From positions 3,105,501 to 3,169,500 of the forward strand of contig NZ_LT629752.1 of assembly GCF_900105145.1 (NCBI RefSeq): 64,000 nucleotides of DNA, written 5' to 3'. Below the pieces are notes generated by a model. The model had not been told where the DNA came from. It did not search any database and saw only the letters and a list, made by a program, of their open reading frames with translations. Source of the stretch: Polaribacter sp. KT25b (GTDB lineage Bacteria; Bacteroidota; Bacteroidia; Flavobacteriales; Flavobacteriaceae). This document shows positions 7,395 to 16,325 of this stretch, in pieces. Positions within the stretch are counted from its first letter, which is position 1. Each line of letters opens with the position of its first letter. The position numbers and the translations under genes were made by a program.

Positions 7395-10300
7395 ATGAAG
7401 CACCTTTATCTGTGGATGTTTTTACTCTTTACAAGTATTAGCATTTCACAAACTAAAATTACGGGTACAATTACCGATAAAAAAACCAAAGAAAAACTCC
7501 CTTACGTAAGTATTACCTCGTCACCAAAAAACGGAACAGTTTCAGATATTAACGGATTCTACTCCATAACTGTTCTAAAAGAAAACAAGTTTCTTACTTT
7601 CTCTTATTTGGGTTATAAAACTCAAAAAATACCAATTAACAATCTAACAAACATCAACATTCAATTAGAAGAAGATGAAACAGGTTTAGATGAAATTGTT
7701 GTAACAGCTTTGGGTTTAAATAGAAAAACCAAAGAGTTAGGTTATGTTGTGCAAGAAATAAAAGCAAAAGATGTTGCTAATGTAAAAACAGTAAATTTTT
7801 TAGATAATTTATCTGGTAAATTAGCAGGTGTAACTATATCTCAAGGAGCAACAGGTGTAGGTTCATCTTCAAAAATTACAATTCGAGGTGAGGCTTCTTT
7901 CTCTAATAATAATCCGCTTTTTGTTGTAGATGGTACACCAATAAACAATAATTCAGTATTTAATTTTACAAACGAAGCTGCTGCTGGTTTTCAAGAAATT
8001 GATTTTGGTAATGGTGCTATGGATGTAAATCCAGATGATATAGAATCTATAACAGTTTTAAAAGGGCCAAGTGCTGCAGCTTTATATGGTACACGTGCAT
8101 CTAATGGAGTTATTGTTATTAATACTAAAGATGGTAGTAAGAAAAAAGGATTAGGAGTAAGTATAAATTCATCCATAACTTTTGATTCAGCTTTTCGTTT
8201 ACCCGATTTCCAAAACGAATATGGACAAGGAAATTCAGGAAATTTCGAATATGTAGATGGTTTAGGTAGTGGAGTAAATGATGTAATTACCTATTCTTGG
8301 GGGCCAAAATTAGATGCAGGTAATTTAATTCCTCAATTCGATTCTCCAGTAACTTTAGCAGATGGAACAGTAGTTAGAGGTGGAGATACTTCTTTGTATA
8401 ATGGTTTGTCAATTACACCAACTTTATTTGAATCTAATCCAGATAATTTAAAAGATTTTTATCAAACAGGGGTTACAACCATTAATAATATAGCTATTAA
8501 CGATAGTTTTGAAAGAGGCTCTTACAGATTGTCTATTACAGATTTAGATAGTGAGTCTATAATTCCTGGTGTAAATTTAGAACGTAAAACAGCTGCTTTA
8601 AAACTAAATTTTAATCCATCAGAAAAAACAAAAATTACAAGTTCTATAAATTATGTAAACTCAAGTTCAGATAATAGACCAGCAAATGGTTATGGTAGTG
8701 AAAACGCCAATTATTCTTTAGTAGCTTGGGGTCCAAGATCGTTGAATATAGATAACTTACGCAATTATTGGCAACCAGGTTTAGAGGGTGTACAACAATA
8801 TTCATTTAACTATACCTATTTCGATAATCCGTTTTTTATTTTACACGAAAACACAAACTCATTTAATAGAGATCGCGTTTTTGGGAACATTGCCTTACAA
8901 CATTATTTTACAGATAATTTAAGTGTTTCTTTACGTTCAGGGATGGATTTTTCATCAGAAAATAGAGAGTTTAAACGTAATTTTAGTAGCAATCGTTTTA
9001 AAAACGGAGCGTATGCAGAGCACGATGTTTTTTACAGAGAAATTAATACAGATTTTTTAATTAATTACAATAATAATTTTGGTGATGTTTCTTTTGATGT
9101 TTCATTTGGAGGAAATCGTTTAGACCAAAATGCATCAACCAAACAAACACAAACTACAAATTTGGCTCAGCCAGGTATTTTTAGTTTAAATAATGCAGCT
9201 TCGCCTATAGAGGTTTTTGAGTTCGAATCTAAAAAACGAATCAACTCGCTTTACGGAATTGCAAAATTAGGGTATAAAGATTATCTGTTTTTAGATATTA
9301 CAGGACGTAATGATTGGTCTAGTGCTTTGGCTACACCTTTTTCTGTAGATGGCACATCATTCTTTTACCCTTCAGTATCTACTAGTTTTATTTTATCAAA
9401 CTACACAGATTTGCCAGAAAGTATCTCTTTTGCAAAATTAAGAGCAAGTGTTGCACAAGTGGGTAATGATACAGATCCTTATCAAACTTCAGGCGCGTTT
9501 GTATCTCAAACAACTTTTAATGGTCAAGCCACTTTTAGCAATCAAGATTTTATACCAAATTCAGATTTAAAACCAGAAATTACAACTTCTTATGAGTTGG
9601 GTGCAGATTTGCGTTTCTTTAAAGATCGATTAAATATCGATTTTACATATTATAATGCTACCACAAAAGATCAAATTATTTCTTTACCAATTCCAATTTC
9701 TTCAGGTTATAATCAGCAAGTAATTAATGGAGGAAAAGTAAATACAAGTGGTGTAGAAATTATTTTAGGTGGTACACCTATTAGAAATGAAAACTTTAAA
9801 TGGAATACCACTTTTAATTTTGCAAGTAACAAATCTGTAATTAAAGATTTACCTCAAAATGATGGTCGTTTAACTTTAGCTTATAGTAGAATATACGACA
9901 GTGCTAATCAAACAGTTTGGTTTCAAGTAGAAGAAGGAGGTCAAATAGGTGATATGTATGGAACAGGTTATGAAAAAAATGCTGATGGAGAATTTTTATT
10001 AGATGATGATGGAAGATATATTGCCAATAATGAGTTGATAAAAATTGGGAATTACAATCCAGATTTCACTTTAGGATGGAACAATTCCTTTACCTACAAA
10101 AACTGGAATGCAAGCTTTTTGTTTGATTGGAGACAAGGAGGAGAAATTGTATCTAGAACAAGAGCTTTAGGTAATGTTGGTGGGCAATTAGCAGAAACAG
10201 CCTACAGACCAGATGCAGGTATTATTGCACAAGGGGTTAATGTAAATACAGGTTTACCTAATACTGTTGCAGTAACTGCAGAAAGTTATTATAGACAGTT

Positions 10301-10589
10301 TTACGATAGAAATCACGAAGAAAATAATGTGTATGATGCTTCTTTTTTAAAATTACGTCAATTTTCAATTGGTTATGTTTTAGAGTTAAACGAAGGTTTT
10401 TTAGGGTTAAAAAACCCGTCTACAATGAACTTTTCTTTTATAGGTAATAACTTATTTGTAATTACAGAAAATCCGCATTTCGATCCAGAGCAAGTTGCTG
10501 TACAAGGTAATGGTTTTGTAAGTGGAGTTGAAGATATGAGTTATGCAACTAGCAGAAGTTTAGGTTTTAAAGTAGGTTTTAACTTCTAG
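7395..10589 (+). CDS. SusC/RagA-type TonB-linked outer-membrane transporter
   Basis: This 1064-residue protein has a signal peptide (about residues 1-19), then a carboxypeptidase-regulatory-like domain (about 20-95) and a TonB-box/plug region beginning DEIVVTALG near residue 98. The plug signatures NPLFVVDGTPI and LKGPSAAALYGTRASNG are clear, and a large beta-barrel ends in a terminal Phe (GFKVGFNF). It should import a ligand delivered by the SusD lipoprotein encoded directly downstream, using TonB energy. A 199-nt spacer with no gene separates it from arsS; this spacer contains an imperfect direct repeat (TTATTGTATTTG at about 7225 and 7268). The substrate is unknown, but the arsenosugar-type neighbours suggest a nucleoside, sugar or arsenical ligand rather than a polysaccharide, since no glycoside hydrolase is linked. 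Confidence 0.93.
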   Translation: MKHLYLWMFLLFTSISISQTKITGTITDKKTKEKLPYVSITSSPKNGTVSDINGFYSITVLKENKFLTFSYLGYKTQKIPINNLTNINIQLEEDETGLDEIVVTALGLNRKTKELGYVVQEIKAKDVANVKTVNFLDNLSGKLAGVTISQGATGVGSSSKITIRGEASFSNNNPLFVVDGTPINNNSVFNFTNEAAAGFQEIDFGNGAMDVNPDDIESITVLKGPSAAALYGTRASNGVIVINTKDGSKKKGLGVSINSSITFDSAFRLPDFQNEYGQGNSGNFEYVDGLGSGVNDVITYSWGPKLDAGNLIPQFDSPVTLADGTVVRGGDTSLYNGLSITPTLFESNPDNLKDFYQTGVTTINNIAINDSFERGSYRLSITDLDSESIIPGVNLERKTAALKLNFNPSEKTKITSSINYVNSSSDNRPANGYGSENANYSLVAWGPRSLNIDNLRNYWQPGLEGVQQYSFNYTYFDNPFFILHENTNSFNRDRVFGNIALQHYFTDNLSVSLRSGMDFSSENREFKRNFSSNRFKNGAYAEHDVFYREINTDFLINYNNNFGDVSFDVSFGGNRLDQNASTKQTQTTNLAQPGIFSLNNAASPIEVFEFESKKRINSLYGIAKLGYKDYLFLDITGRNDWSSALATPFSVDGTSFFYPSVSTSFILSNYTDLPESISFAKLRASVAQVGNDTDPYQTSGAFVSQTTFNGQATFSNQDFIPNSDLKPEITTSYELGADLRFFKDRLNIDFTYYNATTKDQIISLPIPISSGYNQQVINGGKVNTSGVEIILGGTPIRNENFKWNTTFNFASNKSVIKDLPQNDGRLTLAYSRIYDSANQTVWFQVEEGGQIGDMYGTGYEKNADGEFLLDDDGRYIANNELIKIGNYNPDFTLGWNNSFTYKNWNASFLFDWRQGGEIVSRTRALGNVGGQLAETAYRPDAGIIAQGVNVNTGLPNTVAVTAESYYRQFYDRNHEENNVYDASFLKLRQFSIGYVLELNEGFLGLKNPSTMNFSFIGNNLFVITENPHFDPEQVAVQGNGFVSGVEDMSYATSRSLGFKVGFNF

Positions 10590-10627
10590 TTTTCACTAAG
10601 GTGAAAATCGAAATAAAAAATAATACA

Positions 10628-12064
10628 ATGAAAAAAATTATATACATATTCGCAATTTTAGCATTTATAACTACAAGTTGCACCAAAGATTTTGAAGAGA
10701 TAAATACCAACCCAAATGCTCCAGTTGCTGTACAACCCAGTTTGTTGTTAAGACAAGTTATTTACGATTTTGGTGAACAAATGAGTTACGAAGGTTTTGT
10801 TGCAGGAGATTTATTAGCACAACACAGAACAGCTTTAGATTTTAATTTATTTGATAGACACGATTTAAAAAGTCCACAATTAGGGGGTAATCCTTGGTCT
10901 ATTTTTTACGTTAATTTACGTGATAATGAAATCATTTTAAATAAGAGTAGAGAAACAGCTGCTTATGCTGTTTACGAAGGGCCTGCTTTAATTTTAAAAG
11001 CATATATGGCTGCTGGGTTAACAGATTTATTTGGTGATGTTCCTTATTTTGATGCTTTTAATGGAGTTGATGGATCTGTTACTCCACAATACGATTTACA
11101 AGAAGATATTTATCAAAACGAAAACGGAATTTTAGATAATCTAGACAAAGGTATTGCAGCTATTAACGCTTATACAAGTTCTATTGCTTTAGAAGGTGAT
11201 ATTCTATTTAATGGCGATTTTCAATCTTGGATTCAGTTTGCTAATTCTTTAAAAATAAAATATTTAATTCGTATTTCTGATAAGGTTGATGTTTCTGCAG
11301 AATTACAAACTTTATTTAATAATGGCAATTACATCAGCACAAATACAGAGAATGCAGTATTTGATTTTACAAACTCAGAACCTAACAGTTTTAGATTAGC
11401 GCAATTAAGAGTTGGAGATTTCAATAACTTTGTAATGTCTGAAACTATGGAAGAAATTTTGTTTGATTTAAGTGATAATAGAATGTCAACATTTTTTAGA
11501 ACTTTTGCCAACTCTACAGCAAATGAGTTTAATGGATTAATTAACGGAATAAACTCATCTACAACTTCTATAGCAATAGCAGATTATTCGCTTGCAGGTA
11601 CTATTTTTAGAGAAGATACTTCTACTTTAGATGCTAATTTTATGACAGCTTGGGAAACCAGTTTTTTATTAGCAGAAGCAGCATTAAAAGGATACATTTC
11701 TACAGATGCAGAAACTTTGTATAATTTAGGAATTGCACAAGCTTTTGAATATTGGAATACAGAATTACCAACAAATTATTTAAATGGTAATGCTAATTAT
11801 AATGCTGGTACATCACCTTTATCGCAAATTATTACTCAAAAATGGATTGCTGCTGTAATTAATGGTTATGAAGGTTGGGTTGAGTATAGAAGAACAGGTT
11901 TTCCTGCATTAAAAGATGTTGCTGCAAGTTTAAATAACGGTTTAATTCCTGCAAGAATGCCTTATCCTGCAGAAGCAGCAACTTTAAATCAAGAGAATTA
12001 TAGTGTAGCAGAAGCAGCAACAAATGGTAATAGTTTAGATGTAAAAGTTTGGTGGAATGAATAA
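10628..12064 (+). CDS. SusD/RagB-family outer-membrane lipoprotein
   Basis: This is the surface-exposed partner of the upstream SusC. The protein starts MKKIIYIFAILAFITTSC, with the lipidated Cys at residue 18 followed by TKDFEEINTNPNAP. It belongs to the SusD-like group with helical TPR-type repeats, and it ends in VKVWWNE as is usual for that group. I chose the ATG at 10628 rather than the in-frame GTG at 10601 because it places the lipoprotein signal at the N-terminus and lies 38 nt after the susC stop. Length is about 478 residues. Its end overlaps the symporter start by 8 nt, which ties outer-membrane capture to inner-membrane import. Ligand unknown. Confidence 0.9.
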   Translation: MKKIIYIFAILAFITTSCTKDFEEINTNPNAPVAVQPSLLLRQVIYDFGEQMSYEGFVAGDLLAQHRTALDFNLFDRHDLKSPQLGGNPWSIFYVNLRDNEIILNKSRETAAYAVYEGPALILKAYMAAGLTDLFGDVPYFDAFNGVDGSVTPQYDLQEDIYQNENGILDNLDKGIAAINAYTSSIALEGDILFNGDFQSWIQFANSLKIKYLIRISDKVDVSAELQTLFNNGNYISTNTENAVFDFTNSEPNSFRLAQLRVGDFNNFVMSETMEEILFDLSDNRMSTFFRTFANSTANEFNGLINGINSSTTSIAIADYSLAGTIFREDTSTLDANFMTAWETSFLLAEAALKGYISTDAETLYNLGIAQAFEYWNTELPTNYLNGNANYNAGTSPLSQIITQKWIAAVINGYEGWVEYRRTGFPALKDVAASLNNGLIPARMPYPAEAATLNQENYSVAEAATNGNSLDVKVWWNE

Positions 12065-13397
12065 TATGGATGTAATAAATTGGCAATGGCTTTTAGTAAT
12101 ATGTTCAAGTTTAATCATGTTCTTTTTATCGCCACTAGCAAAAACAACAGATGAGTTTTTTAAAGCTGTTCATAAAAAAAAGGCCCCAAATACTTTAGTA
12201 TTAACAGGTAGTTTAATCATCTCCTGGATTTTTGCAAAAAGCATAACAAATGCAGCAAACCTAGGTTTAGATTATGGTTTGGTTGGTGGTGTAGCCTATG
12301 CAGGTTATTATTTGTCTTTTGCAGTTGCTGGTGTTGTTATTTATCAATTAAGGACAAAAGGAAACTATAAAAGCATTCACGAGTTTTTAACCACAAAATT
12401 CGGTAAAAAAGCAGTAGCTATTTTTTCTATTCTAATTGCTTTTCGTTTATTTAATGAGGTTTGGAGTAATACTATGGTTATTGGTAATTATTTTGGTGCG
12501 CAAGGCAGTACACCTTATTATTGGTCAATTGTTGTTTTTACCTTATTAACTTTAAGTTATGCATTAAAAGGTGGTTTAAGTAGCTCTATATTTACAGATG
12601 TAATTCAAATGGTTTTATTTTCTGTTTTACTCATCGTTATTTTAGGAACTATTTTTGCTACAGATGATTTTTCATCCAAAGAAATAATAAATTCAGGAAC
12701 TTGGAGTTTTGAGCTTGGTTTAAACCTCTTTTTTGCAGCACTTTTACAATCATTTAGTTATCCTTTTCACGATCCTGTTTTAACAGATAGAGGTTTTATT
12801 TCTAGTCCTAAAGTTACCAGAAGAAGTTTTTTGTGGGCAGGTCTTTTAGGTGCTTTTTGTATTATCTTTTTTAGTTTTATTGGTATTTATGCACAATCAC
12901 AAGGCTTAAAAGGTCAAGCTGCTGTAGAAGTAGGTAAAGCATTTGGCGTAGTTATTTTATTGGTTATTAATTTTATAATGATTACTTCTGCAGCATCTAC
13001 CTTAGATTCTACATTTTCGTCGTTTTCTAAATTGTTAGCAGTAGATTTAAATTTAGGAAAATCTGTTTCTTTTGGTAGAATTGCAATGGTTGCAGTTGCT
13101 GTTTTAGGTACAATACCCGTTTTTTTAAATGCAGAAATTCTATCTGCAACTACTATTTCTGGAACTATGGTTATTGGGCTTACACCAATGTTTATTTTCT
13201 GGAAATATAAAGTGCCAAAAATTAGCTTTTACTTGTCTATTGGTTGTGGTTTGGTTTTTGGAATCTTATTGGTTTTTAATGCTTTTCCTCAGGCTTTAAT
13301 TTTTACAGAAGGTAAATATGCAAGTTTACTTTGGGTAAATTTATGGGGAATTTTAAGTTGTATCATTTTATACTTTATTCCTAAATGGATCAAATAA
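12057..13397 (+). CDS. Sodium:solute symporter (SSS family)
   Basis: This 446-residue polytopic inner-membrane protein has about 12 transmembrane helices and the SSS-family core: YALKGGLSSSIFTDVIQM around residues 164-181 and an ITSAASTLDSTFSS segment later. It should couple sodium entry to solute import. It overlaps the susD end by 8 nt and the phosphoesterase start by 13 nt, so it is in the middle of a tightly packed operon. Together with SusC/SusD it forms a route from the cell surface to the cytoplasm. A second in-frame ATG at 12066, just past the susD stop, is an equally good start. Substrate unknown. Confidence 0.88.
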   Translation: MNNMDVINWQWLLVICSSLIMFFLSPLAKTTDEFFKAVHKKKAPNTLVLTGSLIISWIFAKSITNAANLGLDYGLVGGVAYAGYYLSFAVAGVVIYQLRTKGNYKSIHEFLTTKFGKKAVAIFSILIAFRLFNEVWSNTMVIGNYFGAQGSTPYYWSIVVFTLLTLSYALKGGLSSSIFTDVIQMVLFSVLLIVILGTIFATDDFSSKEIINSGTWSFELGLNLFFAALLQSFSYPFHDPVLTDRGFISSPKVTRRSFLWAGLLGAFCIIFFSFIGIYAQSQGLKGQAAVEVGKAFGVVILLVINFIMITSAASTLDSTFSSFSKLLAVDLNLGKSVSFGRIAMVAVAVLGTIPVFLNAEILSATTISGTMVIGLTPMFIFWKYKVPKISFYLSIGCGLVFGILLVFNAFPQALIFTEGKYASLLWVNLWGILSCIILYFIPKWIK

Positions 13398-14212
13398 CAC
13401 ATTGCTTAGGCAAGCTATCAGGAAAAATGCTGGTTTTTGGAGGTGTTTACAGTAACTTACAAGCTTTAGAGGCTTTAAAACAAATTTCTGAAAAAGAAAA
13501 CATTGCACCAGAAAACTGTATTTGTACTGGAGATATTGTTGGGTATTGTGCACAACCAGAAGAAGCAGTTCAGCTTTTTAAAATTTGGGGAGCAAAAAGT
13601 ATTTTAGGTAATGTAGAAATACAACTTAGAGAAAATGCAGAAGATTGTGGTTGTGATTTTAGAGAAGGCTCTAGATGCGATAGTTTTTCGCAACTTTGGT
13701 ATCCTTATGCACAAAGTAAATTGTCAGAAAATTCATTGAAATTTATAAAAACGCTACCAAATTATATTAACTTTACTTACGCAAATAAAAAAGTGAGTGT
13801 TGTTCACGGATCATTTTTTAACGTATCAGAATTTATTTATAAATCTACAGATTGGAGTGTAAAAAATCCAAATTTTAAAGCTACAAATAGTAATGTAATT
13901 ATTGCAGGGCATTGTGGTTTGCCTTTCAGTCATCAGCAAGAAAATAAAATTTGGTTAAACCCTGGTGTTATAGGTATGCCTGCAAATGACGGTAATTCTT
14001 CTGTTTGGTATGCAATTTTAGATGATGCTAATGATCAATTTAGTTTTACACACAAAACCTTAGATTATAACTATAAATTAACTAGTAAATTAATGCGAAA
14101 TGGGTTATTGCCAGAAGAATATTCTAGAACAATCGTTACAGGAATTTGGGATAATACAGAAATTTTACCAGCTATAGAAAGTGGTTTACAAGGTTTTGGA
14201 ATTCAATTATAA
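13385..14212 (+). CDS. Calcineurin-like metallophosphoesterase with altered first metal motif
   Basis: The 275-residue protein keeps the later motifs of the calcineurin-like fold: TGDIVGY (about residues 54-60), LGNVE, VVHGS and IAGHCGLPF. The first motif, normally D-x-H, reads VFGGVYSN, so two metal ligands of site 1 are not conserved. The rest of that segment (NLQALEAL) aligns with normal members (GNLxALEA). It also has an unusual Cys cluster DCGCDFREGSRCD. It probably acts in the cytosol on a phosphoester or as a binding protein; no substrate can be named. It overlaps the symporter by 13 nt and is followed after 6 nt by the rhodanese gene. A later start at 13427 would remove the overlap. 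Confidence 0.8.
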   Translation: MDQITHCLGKLSGKMLVFGGVYSNLQALEALKQISEKENIAPENCICTGDIVGYCAQPEEAVQLFKIWGAKSILGNVEIQLRENAEDCGCDFREGSRCDSFSQLWYPYAQSKLSENSLKFIKTLPNYINFTYANKKVSVVHGSFFNVSEFIYKSTDWSVKNPNFKATNSNVIIAGHCGLPFSHQQENKIWLNPGVIGMPANDGNSSVWYAILDDANDQFSFTHKTLDYNYKLTSKLMRNGLLPEEYSRTIVTGIWDNTEILPAIESGLQGFGIQL

Positions 14213-14218
14213 TCGTTT

Positions 14219-14713
14219 ATGAAAAAAATAGTTTTACTTTTCTTAGTGATAAGCTCAGCAACTTTTGGGCAGAAAAAATTAGATAAATTACTTAAAAAAT
14301 GGAATACCAGAAATGTACCCTATATGTCTGTAAAAACTTTGGCTTTACCAAAAACAGATGCAATTTTATTGGATGCTAGAGAAGAAAAAGAGTATAAAGT
14401 AAGTCATTTAGAAAATGCAATTTGTGTTGGTTTTGATAATTTTAAATTAGAGGAAACTATCGCAAAATTGCCAGAAGATAAAAAAGCAAAAATTGTTGTG
14501 TATTGCTCTTTAGGTATTCGCTCAGAAATTGTTGCGGATAAGTTGATAAAAGCTGGTTATACCAATGTTTATAATTTGTATGGTGGAATTTTCGAATGGA
14601 AAAACGCCGATTTTAAAGTAATAGATACTTTAGGTAATAACACAGAAAAAGTACATGCTTTTAATAAAAATTGGAGCAAATGGCTAAAAAAAGGAAAGAA
14701 AGTTTATGAGTAA
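14219..14713 (+). CDS. Exported rhodanese-like domain protein
   Basis: This is a 164-residue protein with a signal peptide (ISSATFGQ, cleavage near residue 18) and one rhodanese domain. It has LLDAREEKEY at the start of the domain and the active-site loop YCSLGIRSE with the catalytic Cys96. Rhodaneses carry persulfide or transfer sulfur; some bind arsenate or other oxyanions. The signal peptide places this one in the periplasm or outer envelope. It starts 6 nt after the phosphoesterase gene, and its end overlaps the glycosyltransferase start by 8 nt, so it belongs to the same operon. Its role in the pathway is not established. Confidence 0.88.
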   Translation: MKKIVLLFLVISSATFGQKKLDKLLKKWNTRNVPYMSVKTLALPKTDAILLDAREEKEYKVSHLENAICVGFDNFKLEETIAKLPEDKKAKIVVYCSLGIRSEIVADKLIKAGYTNVYNLYGGIFEWKNADFKVIDTLGNNTEKVHAFNKNWSKWLKKGKKVYE

Positions 14714-15308
14714 AAATTTGCTATTAATATTTACAAGAAACCCAGAGTTAGGTAAAGCAAAAACACGCTTAGCAAAAACAGTTGGTGATAAAATTGCATT
14801 AGAAATTTATAAATTTTTACTGCTAAAAACTAGAGATATTTCATTAAAAGTAAATGCAGATAAGGCCGTTTATTATTCCGTCAAAATCAGAGAAAATGAC
14901 ATTTGGGATGCAAGCATTTATCAAAAACAACAACAATTTGGTGAAGATTTAGGTATCAGAATGTTAAATGCTTTTAAAAATGGTTTTGATTCTGGCTACG
15001 AAAAAGTAATGATTATTGGTAGTGATTTGTACGATTTAACAACAGAAATTATAGATGATGCTTTTTATCAATTAAATAATAATGATGTTGTAATTGGTCC
15101 TGCAGAAGATGGTGGTTATTACCTTTTAGGGATGAATTTTTTAGAAGAAAAAGTATTCAAAAATAAAGATTGGGGTACAGCAAGTGTTAGAGCAAAAACC
15201 ATGTTAGATTTAAAGGATAAAAAAGTACATTTGTTAGAAGAATTAAATGATGTAGATGTTTTTGAAGACATTGAGTTTCATCCTGCATTTCAAAAATTTT
15301 TAAAATAA
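14706..15308 (+). CDS. TIGR04282-family arsenosugar-type glycosyltransferase
   Basis: This is a 200-residue single-domain protein of the GT-A/nucleotidyltransferase fold. It shows the N-terminal LLIFTRNPELGKAKTRLAKT loop, IGSDLYDL at the metal site and IGPAEDGGYYLLGM in the second half, all hallmarks of TIGR04282. In arsenosugar clusters this family is proposed to build the glycoside after removal of adenine. It overlaps the rhodanese gene by 8 nt and is followed after 5 nt by the purine-nucleoside phosphorylase gene, which is the enzyme expected to supply the free ribose derivative. The family assignment is good; substrate is inferred from context. Confidence 0.85.
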   Translation: MSKNLLLIFTRNPELGKAKTRLAKTVGDKIALEIYKFLLLKTRDISLKVNADKAVYYSVKIRENDIWDASIYQKQQQFGEDLGIRMLNAFKNGFDSGYEKVMIIGSDLYDLTTEIIDDAFYQLNNNDVVIGPAEDGGYYLLGMNFLEEKVFKNKDWGTASVRAKTMLDLKDKKVHLLEELNDVDVFEDIEFHPAFQKFLK

Positions 15309-15313
15309 AAGTA

Positions 15314-16132
15314 ATGAGTAAGCAAGAACAATTAGCACAAACTATCGATTTTTTAGCATCAGCAGGAATTACAAATCCAGAAATAGGAATCGTTTTGGGT
15401 ACAGGTTTAGGGAAATTAGTTAATGAAATATCCATAGAAAAACAAGTTGCTTATACAGATATACCAAATTTTCCTGTTGCAACTGTAGAGTTTCATTCAG
15501 GTAAATTAATTTACGGAGAAATATCAGGAAAAAAAGTACTTGTAATGTCTGGTCGTTTTCATTTATATGAAGGGTATACTCCTTGGGAAGTTACTTACGG
15601 AATTAGAACAATGCACGGATTAGGAATCAAAAATTTGCTAATTTCTAATGCTGCAGGTGCTATTAATTTATCTTACAAAAAAGGCGATTTAATGTTGATT
15701 GAAGATCACATTAATTTGCAAGGTCAATCTCCATTAGCCTTTAAAGGGGCAAATACTTTTGGTAATATTTTTGCAGATATGTTAGCACCATATTCAAAAG
15801 AAATCAACTCAAAAATTATTGAAGTAGCAAAAACGGAAAATATTCTTTTACATCAAGGAACTTATGCAAGTGTATTAGGTCCTCAATTAGAAACTAGGGC
15901 AGAATATAGAATGTTACAAATTTTAGAAGCTGACGCTGTTGGCATGAGTACAGTTCCAGAAGTAATTGTTGCCAAACAACTAAATTTACCTTGTGCAGCT
16001 ATTTCTGTGTTAACTGATGAATGTGATCCTAAAAACTTACAACCTGTAGATATTGCAGAAATTATTGCAATTGCTGGTGAAGCAGAACCTAAAATGATTA
16101 CTCTTTTTAAAGAAGTAATTAAAGTTTTATAA
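15314..16132 (+). CDS. Purine-nucleoside phosphorylase (trimeric class)
   Basis: This is a 272-residue protein of the high-molecular-specificity PNP/MTAP type. Key segments are VLGTGLGKL (phosphate loop), FHSGKLIYG, GRFHLYEGYTPWEVTYGIR, ISNAAGAIN, and the purine-site region AVGMSTVPEVIVA plus LTDECDP. It cleaves purine ribosides with phosphate to base plus ribose-1-phosphate. In this operon it is well placed to strip adenine from a 5'-modified adenosine made by ArsS, although an ordinary salvage role is equally possible. It is the last gene of the block, and a perfect 18-bp hairpin lies 136 nt downstream. Confidence 0.93.
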   Translation: MSKQEQLAQTIDFLASAGITNPEIGIVLGTGLGKLVNEISIEKQVAYTDIPNFPVATVEFHSGKLIYGEISGKKVLVMSGRFHLYEGYTPWEVTYGIRTMHGLGIKNLLISNAAGAINLSYKKGDLMLIEDHINLQGQSPLAFKGANTFGNIFADMLAPYSKEINSKIIEVAKTENILLHQGTYASVLGPQLETRAEYRMLQILEADAVGMSTVPEVIVAKQLNLPCAAISVLTDECDPKNLQPVDIAEIIAIAGEAEPKMITLFKEVIKVL

Positions 16133-16267
16133 TTTAGATATTTAAAACAGCATTTATCCAAAGAAAAAAAATGTAAAGTTTACTATACAAAGTAAGAGTT
16201 TACTTGAAATTATTTCAGAAATTAAAAACGATTTTTGAAATCTAATTTCTTCATTTTTATCACAAAA

Positions 16268-16308
16268 AAATCCCTCAATACTATTTACTTAATAGTATTG
16301 AGGGATTT
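16268..16308. terminator. Perfect 18-bp hairpin between the phosphorylase and lruC-type genes
   Basis: AAATCCCTCAATACTATT (16268-16285) is followed by its exact reverse complement (16291-16308) with only a 5-nt loop. It sits between convergent genes and is flanked by A- and T-rich tracts, so it can serve both transcripts. Confidence 0.82.
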
Positions 16309-16325
16309 AAATTTATGACTTAACT

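Noticed and set aside
10601..10627. GTG at 10601 as the SusD start
   Set aside because: It would place nine polar residues before the lipoprotein signal; ATG at 10628 gives a standard lipobox N-terminus.
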